The notes under the pieces: model-generated | The model's database searches: none | What the model saw: only the letters and a program-made list of their open reading frames with translations | Told to the model about the DNA's origin: nothing | Origin: a virus | DNA: 26,099 bases | Virus record (IMG/VR): IMGVR_UViG_3300023179_000451 | Coordinates: 1-26,099 of that record | Reading direction: 5' to 3' (one strand) | Part shown: piece by piece, positions 7,260-15,580 of the stretch | Position numbering within the stretch: position 1 is the first letter of the stretch | Layout of the letters: every line of letters begins with the position of its first letter | Program-made: the position numbers and the translations under genes

Positions 7260-8240
7260 ACTTACTTTTTGTTTTTGTATTAATGATTTTATAACTTCAA
7301 TATATTTATTTGTACTACTATCTTTTTCAATATAATCAAAGTGGTTAAAATTTTTTTCTATTTTTTTTATTGGGCATTGATTTATATAATCTCCTTTATA
7401 AAATTTAGTATTTTTCAAGTTATCAGTAACTCCTGCCATATGTAAAATTGGATTCTTTTCGTAAACTTCTAAAGAATCTGTTGCCCATGAAAAATCCAAA
7501 TCTTTAGTTATTTCTGTTTTTTTATTTATTAACCACAAATTCCATAAAAGCGACCACATTTCTGCGGTCCAAAATTGTATTTGTCCCGACTTTATTGGGT
7601 ATCTTTTGTCATAATCCAACATTTGATGATACATTTTTGTTGAATCTTCACTTATTTTTTTCCATAATTGATAATCAGTTTTTTTTATAATATATTGACC
7701 ACCACCAGATTCTTTTTGTTTTTCTTTTATAGTTTCTAAATCAATACCAACAACTTGTGCCATTTCTGAAATTAGTTGATTTTTTTTGGATGTTGGGTGT
7801 TGTAGTTCGTATCTTTTACAACAATCAATTATATAGTTATATCCGATATATCCTATTGTGTTTGATAAATATATAATATCATTTGATATTAAATTTTCAA
7901 AATTTGGTAAAATTCTAAAAATAATGTCAGCATCGTGTAAAAAAAATAAATCACCTCTTGTTTCTTCTTCTTCGATCCATTTATAAATTAAAAATGGTTT
8001 TATACTAGGTATATATGTTTTTATTTTTCTTTCATCTTTATAAAAATGTAAATTTATTCCCATTTTTTTTAATTCTAATGCCCCTTTTGATGGCTTGTCA
8101 TTAGGATTAACTAATGAAAATATAACATGTATATTTTTGGGATTTATACCATTTTCAATAAAATTATGTATATATATCTTACATTGCCAATGAAAATAAC
8201 TTACATCAGGTTGTGCGGTAACAAACAAAAGATTTTTCAT
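7251..8240 (-). CDS. Glycosyltransferase with DxD motif, resembling hydroxyproline O-arabinosyltransferases
   Basis: This is a probable cytoplasmic sugar-nucleotide-dependent glycosyltransferase of 329 residues, without signal peptide or membrane anchor. The N-terminus (LLFVTAQPDVSYFHWQCKIY) has a Trp-Gln-Cys motif. The DxD metal/nucleotide site is LHDADII at about 101-107, preceded by PFLIYKWIEEEE and followed by ILPNF. A Gly-rich segment (ESGGGQYIIKK, about 177-187), an acidic-aromatic motif (FWTAEMWSLLW, about 223-233) and His267 follow. As I recall the plant HPAT (CAZy GT95) and serine galactosyltransferase (GT96) families, they have the same motif order: WQC, a DxD-like site before NPLPN, a Gly/Pro/Ile segment, and W-x-EMY. 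The match is by eye only. Its neighbours are proteins with long Pro-Thr and poly-Thr linkers. Glycosyltransferase: good confidence; the HPAT-like subfamily is a hypothesis. Confidence 0.75.
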   Translation of the reverse strand: MKNLLFVTAQPDVSYFHWQCKIYIHNFIENGINPKNIHVIFSLVNPNDKPSKGALELKKMGINLHFYKDERKIKTYIPSIKPFLIYKWIEEEETRGDLFFLHDADIIFRILPNFENLISNDIIYLSNTIGYIGYNYIIDCCKRYELQHPTSKKNQLISEMAQVVGIDLETIKEKQKESGGGQYIIKKTDYQLWKKISEDSTKMYHQMLDYDKRYPIKSGQIQFWTAEMWSLLWNLWLINKKTEITKDLDFSWATDSLEVYEKNPILHMAGVTDNLKNTKFYKGDYINQCPIKKIEKNFNHFDYIEKDSSTNKYIEVIKSLIQKQKVSYL

Positions 8241-8242
8241 AT

Positions 8243-8258
8243 TAAAAAATATAAAAAA
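8243..8258 (-). promoter_or_regulatory. T-rich start-proximal motif shared with the 790 gene
   Basis: On the minus strand this is TTTTTTATATTTTTTA, two bases before the ATG of the glycosyltransferase gene and identical over 16 bases to 792-807. It lies in the 39-bp gap after the adhesin gene and may give this gene its own expression timing. Confidence 0.25.
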
Positions 8259-8279
8259 ATTATATAAATTATAAACACA

Positions 8280-10502
8280 TTATATAGATAAGGTTGTAGT
8301 TGTTGTTATTGAACAAGAAACACAACTAACATCATAATTAATTTCAAGATTAACCAATAAATTTTGATCAGTCAATATATTGTAATCAACTTGAATGCAA
8401 TCCTTTTGTTTTGATGAACATTTACTTTTTGCCAATATTGAATTAGTTGCTAGATTAAAATCAACGTCACCAAATCCACTGTATTGTAATATTAAACTTT
8501 TTAAAGTTTTTAACCATAAATCGTCGGTTGGTGCATCAAATAAACTATTTGTAACATAAAAAGTTTCTTCTTTAATTTCTCCTTCTAAATTTACAATTGC
8601 TGTAAAACTTGCTGAATTTAAAATACAATTTACATCACCATATGTTAAATCATAAAAACCTTCGTTCAACATTTGAGACATTCCTCTTTTTCCAACTGTT
8701 TTACTATCAATAAAATTATCAACACAAACAGTAAAACTACTAGAATTATTATAATAAGAAGTTCCTAATAATTGTATTGAATCTGTTTTTGTACACCCAA
8801 ATTCATCTGTTACCGTTACTGTATACGTTCCTGCGGACAAACCAACTAAATGAACCCCACTTTGCACTCCAACATTTGGGCTCCATGTAATATTAAATAA
8901 AGGTACTCCAGAAATAATATTTAAATAAATTTCACCATCGTTTCCTAAAATTGGGTTTACAACTGAAAAATTAAAATTTACAGGTTGTGAAGAAGGTACA
9001 ATTGCTGTAGTGTTTTGTACACATCCTGCGGCATCTGTAGTTGTTATGTTGTATATACCTGAAGATAAATTTGTAAAAAGAGAACTTTGTTGGATTGAGT
9101 TAATATTTGGTGTTCCTCCATTGATATTATAAGTCATTGGTAATGTTGGAGTTCCTGATATTGATATAATCAAAGACCCATTATTTTGTCCGCAAGTTGT
9201 TCCAGTCACAGTGACTGATGGTAAATAACTATTTGTATTTGTAACATTTAATGTTGTAGAAAAAATACAACCCGATGTGTTTGGAAAATTTTCAATAGTT
9301 AATGTATATGTTCCTGTTGGAACATTAGTAAAATTACATACGCCATTTGTGTATTGGTCTTGAGTAATAGGTCCATTTATAGAATATTTTAGTGTACTTG
9401 CGTATATACCATTATTTATTAATATCGATATGGATCCATTATTATTATTACATGTTGAGTTTATTGTACTTATAGTGGTTATATTAAATCCATTTGGTGA
9501 AACCAAACTTGTTGTGCCGCTTGCAACACACAATCCGGCGTCAAAAACGTTTACTAAAAAAGTTCCTCCTGGTAAATTTGTAAATGTGTATTGTGTATCA
9601 AAAACAACATCAACAACACCATTAGATCCAGAAAAACAATATGGTCCAGTACCACCACTTATAAAAACAGTTAATTCTCCGTTGTTATCAAAACAAGTTG
9701 GTTGTACTGCGGCAAATGTGACAATACCAAGAGGATTCACAACATTCACAGTTGCGGTATCTGTAATTGTACATCCTGCACCATCTGTAATAGTCATTAC
9801 ATAGGTACCAGCGGTTAATCCTGTTATTGGACATCCTGTTTGACCGCCAGCATTTTGACTCCAAGTAATTGTATAAGGAGCCGTTCCAGTGATACCTGTC
9901 ACATATATTTTACCACTACCAGTATTACTAATACATGATGAATCATTCACAACATAAAACCCATATCCTATTGTGGTTGATGATTTAATCAAACAACTTT
10001 CTGAAAACCCACTACATCCGCCAGGATCTAAACTTTCAACATAATATATACCAGAAGATAAATTAGAAAAAACGTTATTAAATGAGTCTCCACTGTTTAT
10101 ATATCCATTTGTTGTCTCATACAAGAAATATATATTATTACCAAAACTATTAATTGTTGTTGCTGTTAACGATCCATTATTTAATCCACAAGTTGTATTA
10201 TTAACGTCAATAGTTACGCAAGTGCCAGTTGAAATGAAAATATCAAAATAAGTTGTTTGTGGAGTTGGGTTAGTACATGCGTCAGTTATACCTATGGTAT
10301 ATGTGCCTCCTGTTAAATGATTTGTAGTATATGCTGTAGTTGATGCGGATGTTGGAAAAAGTCCTGTTGATGTTAGTTCAAATACGGTGTATCCAGATGT
10401 TGTAAACCCACCTAATATTTGAAAATACACAGCACCATTTCCTGTATTACTGCAGTCTCCAGTAACTGAATAGCTATCTAATATAATTGGTGAACAACTC
10501 AT
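8280..10502 (-). CDS. SprB-repeat adhesin / receptor-binding tail protein, 740 aa
   Basis: By eye the first ~573 residues are seven tandem domains of about 75-90 residues. Each has the form C-x-x-NNG-S-(I/L) ... SGG/ISG ... PY-x-(I/Y)-x-W/N ... L-x-x-GTY-x-(V/I)-x-(I/V)-TD-x-x-GC, the signature of the SprB repeat first described in the gliding adhesin of Flavobacterium. The remaining ~165 residues are a separate domain ending in a poly-Thr tail (SITTTTTLSI). That domain resembles the C-terminus of the 998-residue baseplate protein encoded just upstream, with which this gene overlaps by 4 bp (ATGA). The likely role is a baseplate-attached adhesin that binds the host surface. No signal peptide is present, consistent with assembly into the virion. 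The repeat assignment is firm; the receptor and exact place are unknown. Confidence 0.78.
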   Translation of the reverse strand: MSCSPIILDSYSVTGDCSNTGNGAVYFQILGGFTTSGYTVFELTSTGLFPTSASTTAYTTNHLTGGTYTIGITDACTNPTPQTTYFDIFISTGTCVTIDVNNTTCGLNNGSLTATTINSFGNNIYFLYETTNGYINSGDSFNNVFSNLSSGIYYVESLDPGGCSGFSESCLIKSSTTIGYGFYVVNDSSCISNTGSGKIYVTGITGTAPYTITWSQNAGGQTGCPITGLTAGTYVMTITDGAGCTITDTATVNVVNPLGIVTFAAVQPTCFDNNGELTVFISGGTGPYCFSGSNGVVDVVFDTQYTFTNLPGGTFLVNVFDAGLCVASGTTSLVSPNGFNITTISTINSTCNNNNGSISILINNGIYASTLKYSINGPITQDQYTNGVCNFTNVPTGTYTLTIENFPNTSGCIFSTTLNVTNTNSYLPSVTVTGTTCGQNNGSLIISISGTPTLPMTYNINGGTPNINSIQQSSLFTNLSSGIYNITTTDAAGCVQNTTAIVPSSQPVNFNFSVVNPILGNDGEIYLNIISGVPLFNITWSPNVGVQSGVHLVGLSAGTYTVTVTDEFGCTKTDSIQLLGTSYYNNSSSFTVCVDNFIDSKTVGKRGMSQMLNEGFYDLTYGDVNCILNSASFTAIVNLEGEIKEETFYVTNSLFDAPTDDLWLKTLKSLILQYSGFGDVDFNLATNSILAKSKCSSKQKDCIQVDYNILTDQNLLVNLEINYDVSCVSCSITTTTTLSI

Positions 10503-13495
10503 ATGTTATTACATAAAATAGTATAATTTATTCCAACTTTTATTTCTAAATTTTGTGATACATTTAAAGGAACACAATTATTATTATAAATTGTAACAGT
10601 TTCGTCTGTTTCATTTATATAATAACTTAAACCTTCATTTTGTAAATTATTTAAAGAAGAAATGACACTATTATAATATTGGGTTTGTGTTGGTACATCA
10701 TAATATCCACTACCATAGAAAAAAATATTTTTTTCTATTTCAGATCCGTTCAAAAATATTTGAATTGACCAAGTAGTTTTTAGAGTATTAAAATTACATT
10801 GTGGTTGTATAATTCCATCTTGATTTAATATAAAACCTAATAAAGAACCCATAGATGTCACTAATGGATTTGATTGCCATGGGTATATATAACAAGTTAA
10901 TTCTTGTATAGGACAATCGAATACATATAGATGTGAATCTAATTGACAAGGAACACATGGCACTGGTACTAATTGACAACCTTTTTGTCTTCTCCAAATA
11001 AATTTTTGTTTATGAAAAATTGAATTTTCAAGTCTTACGCCGCTTTGTAATAAAGTAGTTGCTGGAACCATTTGTGTTACAAATTTTATCCAATAATCAC
11101 CTAAATTATTTACATAATCTATCATGGTTTGATAGGTAAAATTATTATTAGGTATATTTACAGCAGTTCCAGATTCCAAATATCTCCAAAAAATAGATTG
11201 TAGTGTTGGGTAACCTCCAGTCTTTCCATCTGTTATAAATTGTCTATTTCTTACATTTATTGTATTTAACCAAAAAGTTTGTGCAAATTCAAAAAAAGTT
11301 TTTTCTTGAGGTTTAGGGTTAATTTTTGTCCAATCAATTCCTTCTGGATTAGGATAAGGTCCATTTGGATTTGGGTTACAATAAGTTGGTTCTACATAAT
11401 CTAATCCTTGTTTTGGAATTGGGTAATTAAATTGATTTGACATTGTCCATACATCATATAAAATTCCTTGTGATGGATTTAAAAAAATGTCGACATTTTT
11501 AACGTTTAAAACATATCTTTCATCAAAAACTTCATAATTAGCATTAAAATTAACTTCATTATATTTTCTATATCCTACACTATCAAATGGCCAAGATTTT
11601 TTATTATCAATAGTCTTTTCTAATTTATAACCCAAATTCATATATGGAAAATTTCTGTATTTGTCTAAATAAACTTCTCCATAGTTAAATGGTAACAATA
11701 CTGTTTGATAATTTGGGTTTGCTCCTGTAAATTCTATGTTTGTGTTCACTGTGGTTTCAGGCATTCTATGTTGTGTTGTTGACTCAAACCATCCCCCTCC
11801 TATTTGAAAAAAGTAATTTTCGTTTGGTATTACCATTTCTGGATAACCTTCTTCATCCATTGGATAGTCATTTCTTGTTGTTAATACAGGTAATATTGTT
11901 GTTGATAAAGTAAACCCGGTATATTTAACTCCTTGAATAGTGAAAATATTATTTGGGTCTATAACTGGTATTGTTTGAACATCTAAACCTCCTGATATAT
12001 TAACAAATTCTTCATTAAATTGTTCTATGTTAATTTTTTGATCCGCTAAATAAACAAACTCATTAAACTCTACTAAACTTTCAGGGGCACCAATTAATCT
12101 AAATAATATTTCAATCGATCTTCGAGTTCCTTTTGACTTGAATAAATACGCGGCATTTAATATTAAATTTTTATAAAATTGATAATTTAGTTCATCTGGT
12201 GTCAATGGTCTTGATAAACCGCTGAATTCGCTTTTTGTTGTTGTTCCAAATATTGATTGTAACAATTTTGTATTTGTTATTGGCGAAATATTTGTTGACC
12301 ATCCCAATGTTTGAGCAAAATTTTTCAATAATTGTGATGGAATGTCATTACCTGTATTATAATGAACCGAATTCATATTAGCAAGTCCAATTATATATTT
12401 TCTTATTTCATCAAAACTTCTACCATATATTTGTAAAGTTTTTTCAATTTTTCTATCTGAAGTATCAAACTCTTTGAAAGATTCTGTTACAAAAAAACGC
12501 GATATTAAATTACTTTGATAAGAATCTAAATTATTTGTTATTTCATATAGATTGTTTAGATAAAATTCATAATCACTGGTTCTTATATCCAAATTCCAAC
12601 TACCGTCTAACGGCCAAGTTAAATTAATATTACTAGTCGAATATGTTCCATCATCATTTTCTATTGGATAAGTAAAATTTGAAGTATAAATTGGGGTTAC
12701 TAATCTATTTAATAAAAACTTTTCAACCTCATCAAAATTTTCTGAAAAAGAATTTTCAGTATAAAAAGTATTTGGTCTAATTGTTAAGGTATTGTATGTC
12801 AAAGAATCAATACCAAAGGGATTACCACTAACTATAATATTTAAACTATCACTTATTTCTGTTGTTGGTTCCAAATCTACTAAAACATATTCTTTGTCGT
12901 TAACAAATAATGAATATTTTTTAAATTCTTCTGTTAAATTTCTTAATGAAGATACTTCAACTTCATTTAATGCTAGATTTCTAGTTGAATTTACATTATA
13001 ATCAATTCCAAAAGGATTTTGTATCCAATTTAAAGGTATTTTTAATGAAGTTTCATTATATATTTGGTTAAAAGAAATGTCGTAAGCAGTAATTCCTGTT
13101 TGGAAAAAATTATTTATTGAGTTTATTTCTAATCCTGCTGGAAAATATTTAATGATTTTTTGAACTGATGTTGATATTCTTTTAGACAATGATCCATATA
13201 AATTAAAATTTGAAACTTGACTTAGATCGAAATTTGGAAATACTTCTAAATTTTTTGCAATTAATTTTTTTGACTCTTCTATATTTGATATGTTTAAATC
13301 TTTTAAACTTATTGGTTCTGAAAAAGCACCTATATTAAAAGTTCTATTAATTTTTTCTACTAAGTTTGTAGAAAATTCAAAATTAGCATTGGTTAATCCT
13401 CCACCTGATATAAGTTGTAACCCAACAATTTCATTAGAAAAAGTTGCAGATCCAATATCTCCTTGTTTGGGGCATTTATATTTTACTACTGTCAT
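10499..13495 (-). CDS. Large baseplate protein with Tail_P2_I-like segment, 998 aa
   Basis: This is probably a baseplate wedge or periphery protein in the functional position of T4 gp7 / P2 gpI. Around residues 430-475 the segment NAAYLFKSKGTRRSIEIL, followed by FRLIGAP, is the characteristic helix of P2 gpI-like tail proteins (the K-GT-x-x-S-I-E motif). It is preceded by DELNYQFYKNLI and a Trp-rich stretch (QTLGWSTN). The N-terminal 400 residues and the Trp/Tyr/Pro-rich middle are unassigned. The C-terminal ~120 residues, after a Cys cluster (CVPCQLDS), resemble the C-terminal domain of the 740-residue adhesin. The gene overlaps the 302-residue gene by one base (TAATG) and the adhesin by four, so stoichiometric co-translation is expected. 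The gpI-like call is from motif recognition, not a search. Confidence 0.68.
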   Translation of the reverse strand: MTVVKYKCPKQGDIGSATFSNEIVGLQLISGGGLTNANFEFSTNLVEKINRTFNIGAFSEPISLKDLNISNIEESKKLIAKNLEVFPNFDLSQVSNFNLYGSLSKRISTSVQKIIKYFPAGLEINSINNFFQTGITAYDISFNQIYNETSLKIPLNWIQNPFGIDYNVNSTRNLALNEVEVSSLRNLTEEFKKYSLFVNDKEYVLVDLEPTTEISDSLNIIVSGNPFGIDSLTYNTLTIRPNTFYTENSFSENFDEVEKFLLNRLVTPIYTSNFTYPIENDDGTYSTSNINLTWPLDGSWNLDIRTSDYEFYLNNLYEITNNLDSYQSNLISRFFVTESFKEFDTSDRKIEKTLQIYGRSFDEIRKYIIGLANMNSVHYNTGNDIPSQLLKNFAQTLGWSTNISPITNTKLLQSIFGTTTKSEFSGLSRPLTPDELNYQFYKNLILNAAYLFKSKGTRRSIEILFRLIGAPESLVEFNEFVYLADQKINIEQFNEEFVNISGGLDVQTIPVIDPNNIFTIQGVKYTGFTLSTTILPVLTTRNDYPMDEEGYPEMVIPNENYFFQIGGGWFESTTQHRMPETTVNTNIEFTGANPNYQTVLLPFNYGEVYLDKYRNFPYMNLGYKLEKTIDNKKSWPFDSVGYRKYNEVNFNANYEVFDERYVLNVKNVDIFLNPSQGILYDVWTMSNQFNYPIPKQGLDYVEPTYCNPNPNGPYPNPEGIDWTKINPKPQEKTFFEFAQTFWLNTINVRNRQFITDGKTGGYPTLQSIFWRYLESGTAVNIPNNNFTYQTMIDYVNNLGDYWIKFVTQMVPATTLLQSGVRLENSIFHKQKFIWRRQKGCQLVPVPCVPCQLDSHLYVFDCPIQELTCYIYPWQSNPLVTSMGSLLGFILNQDGIIQPQCNFNTLKTTWSIQIFLNGSEIEKNIFFYGSGYYDVPTQTQYYNSVISSLNNLQNEGLSYYINETDETVTIYNNNCVPLNVSQNLEIKVGINYTILCNNI

Positions 13496-14403
13496 TATCT
13501 TGTTATGTTTGCAAAGTTTTTACTAAAATCAATATTATTATTTCGATCTTGTCTTACTTCATACAATAATTGATTATATTGATCTCTAATCTCATAAAGA
13601 TTATATTGTTTATAAATGTTATTTGAAGAATCGTACATTGTATAAACACCATCGTTGATAGATTTTGTTTGATTACCAAATAAACCAATTGCTAATGTCG
13701 ATATGTCATGTTCGACCATTTCAATTTCTAATGTTAATGGATTAAAAAAAGTATTTGTAATAATTATATTTTGATCTGGTTGTCCAATAAATGGAGTTGC
13801 ATTAGGTTTAACAGATGGAGAAGAAGACGGTGATAAAGTACAAAAAATCAAATTAGTTACTCCATTTACATATTGATATCTTACAGTGTTTGTAGAAGTA
13901 TTTGTTGTTGTTTGAGTAACAGGTTCACAATAAAAAGATGAAGTTATAATTCTGAAAAAATTTGGTATTTTTGCATTATTGGGTTGTAAATACTCAACCC
14001 TATATCCAACTAAACCTTGATTTACAAATTTATCTCTATATTCTGCAGCAACATTACTTATATCAATTACTATCCCTTTTACATTTGGAAGTGCCGCTAA
14101 TATACCACAATCAGTTATTTTTGTTCTTATTTCTATTGGTCTTATATACAATGTATATATTCCAAGTGCGTTGAATGTGCTTGACGGCAATCTTAAATTA
14201 TACAATCCTCCCAATATTTCAACACCAGCATTTCCGCCAGTTTGTGAATTGTGAAAATAGGGTGTTAATAATGTAAGAGCATTTAATTTTGATAACTGAA
14301 AATTATTTGTAACGTCTCTTGAAGGTGTGTAGTTTACTAAAATTTCTACATCAGCAGGACTAACGTCCGACGGTCTTATTGTTCCATATGTGCCTGTTGC
14401 CAT
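13495..14403 (-). CDS. Virion structural protein of the baseplate cluster, 302 aa
   Basis: No named family is recognised. The N-terminus (GTYGTIRPSDVSPADVEILV) is followed by a central beta-rich region containing IYTLYIRPIEIRTKITDCGI. A Ser/Thr/Pro-rich loop lies at about 190-205 (TLSPSSSPSVKPNATP), and the C-terminal half (LEIEMVEHD... to ANITR) predicts helix and strand. There is no signal peptide or membrane segment. It lies between the 382- and 998-residue genes and overlaps the latter by one base, which places it in the baseplate-assembly unit. Its own leader carries TATTTATAAA 11 nt before the ATG, so transcription may restart here. Structural role inferred from position. Confidence 0.65.
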   Translation of the reverse strand: MATGTYGTIRPSDVSPADVEILVNYTPSRDVTNNFQLSKLNALTLLTPYFHNSQTGGNAGVEILGGLYNLRLPSSTFNALGIYTLYIRPIEIRTKITDCGILAALPNVKGIVIDISNVAAEYRDKFVNQGLVGYRVEYLQPNNAKIPNFFRIITSSFYCEPVTQTTTNTSTNTVRYQYVNGVTNLIFCTLSPSSSPSVKPNATPFIGQPDQNIIITNTFFNPLTLEIEMVEHDISTLAIGLFGNQTKSINDGVYTMYDSSNNIYKQYNLYEIRDQYNQLLYEVRQDRNNNIDFSKNFANITR

Positions 14404-14414
14404 TTTTCTTTTTT

Positions 14415-14424
14415 TTTATAAATA
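14415..14424 (-). promoter_or_regulatory. TATTTATAAA element before the 14403 gene
   Basis: On the minus strand TATTTATAAA precedes the ATG by 11 nt of almost pure A (AAAAAAGAAAA), within a 28-bp intergenic gap. Motif and spacing are the same as before the 23519 start. Confidence 0.4.
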
Positions 14425-14431
14425 CTAATTA

Positions 14432-15580
14432 TTAAGTTTCTACTTTAAAATATCCATATCCATATTTAATTAAATCTTTAAATCCATCAACTTCTCCTAA
14501 TCTTTGCACTGGTTCAAGTGCGGATATTTTACCCCTTTCGATATATATATCGGACCTGACTTCTTGTTCAAAAACAACACCTATCATATATTCTTCTTTT
14601 GTAATTGCCGATAGTATTATATCATTTGATGTTAGACCTGATGATTTATAAAAATAAATCGTTGTTCCTCCGCTTAAATCCCAATAATCAACACCATTGA
14701 TAGTGTATGCAGAATATAACGCATTTGGTGGTGAACCATAATAAACACCAATGCTCCCTGTTGAACCTGTTAATTGTGTTCCTATAGGATATGGTATTGG
14801 TCCATATTGTTGTAATGTTTGTAAATTAGATGAAGTATACCCCGTAACATAAAATGGTGTATTTACATAACTTGATGAAATATAGTCTACAATATTTGTA
14901 TTGCTATCTCCAGTAAATAAATAATCATGACTTATAGGAATACCTGACCAGTTACCTCCTTGTGGATAAAAAACAACCGTACCATTTGGATTTTGTAAAG
15001 ATATATTTTGAAAGGGTAAGTTAATTGTTTTTTTTACTAAAGTAATTCCCCATGGAGTAATTCCACTTACTGTTATTGTATAAGCGCTCGATCCCAATGG
15101 ATAATTATGATTAAGAGATGACGGTGCAAAAATATTTAATTGTTGTGTTTGTGAACCATCTCCCCAATCTATTTCAAAAGTTGATTGGTAGACGCTATTT
15201 GAGGTGTTGTATACATAAACTTGATATGGTGTTCCTGTTGTTGCTGAAAATATAAAATTATTTAAAACTTCTTTTTGCTGTACTGTTCCATCAAAAACAC
15301 TATAGAAACCAAAATCATTAGTTGTTTGTGTTAATAAAATTGGTATTGTCAAACCAGTCAATAAAGAATTACCTTTTGTACCCCCACTTAATATTTGTGT
15401 CATAGATGAATAAACATATGTTATTCCTGTTTCACAATTTTCATATACTACATAATCAACAGGACAACATTCATCAGGAGGTACAAGTACTTCTTCACAA
15501 TTTGCCGAAAAAGATATAGGAAATATTTTATTTTGTATATCACCTAACCCTATTTTTATATATTGTTTTTGTTCTTCCAT
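14432..15580 (-). CDS. Virion structural protein with PKD-like domain, 382 aa
   Basis: Residues about 130-178 contain FEIDWGDGSQTQQLN, then LNHNYPLGSSAYTITVSG, the W-GDGS ... H-Y ... Y-x-(V/I)-x-V pattern of PKD/Ig-like beta sandwiches, common in surface and tail proteins that bind carbohydrate or protein. The N-terminus carries a Cys pair (DECCPVDY). The C-terminal ~50 residues (IYIERGKISALEPVQRLGEV, then KYGYGYFKVET) look like a conserved assembly motif. No enzyme motifs are visible. It is coupled to the 259-residue gene upstream by a one-base overlap. A baseplate or short-fibre component is the best reading. The PKD-like assignment is by pattern only. Confidence 0.66.
   Translation of the reverse strand: MEEQKQYIKIGLGDIQNKIFPISFSANCEEVLVPPDECCPVDYVVYENCETGITYVYSSMTQILSGGTKGNSLLTGLTIPILLTQTTNDFGFYSVFDGTVQQKEVLNNFIFSATTGTPYQVYVYNTSNSVYQSTFEIDWGDGSQTQQLNIFAPSSLNHNYPLGSSAYTITVSGITPWGITLVKKTINLPFQNISLQNPNGTVVFYPQGGNWSGIPISHDYLFTGDSNTNIVDYISSSYVNTPFYVTGYTSSNLQTLQQYGPIPYPIGTQLTGSTGSIGVYYGSPPNALYSAYTINGVDYWDLSGGTTIYFYKSSGLTSNDIILSAITKEEYMIGVVFEQEVRSDIYIERGKISALEPVQRLGEVDGFKDLIKYGYGYFKVET

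Noticed and set aside
7251-8240. Plant or algal-virus origin of the window because of the HPAT-like enzyme
   Set aside because: gp25, gp6, the gpI-like segment and compact intron-free coupled genes are those of a tailed bacteriophage. The likeness, if confirmed, would be one gene only.
9430-9804. Plus-strand open frame of 124 codons
   Set aside because: It is antisense to the SprB-repeat adhesin. The repeats in the minus frame are clearly coding and the antisense product has no recognisable features.
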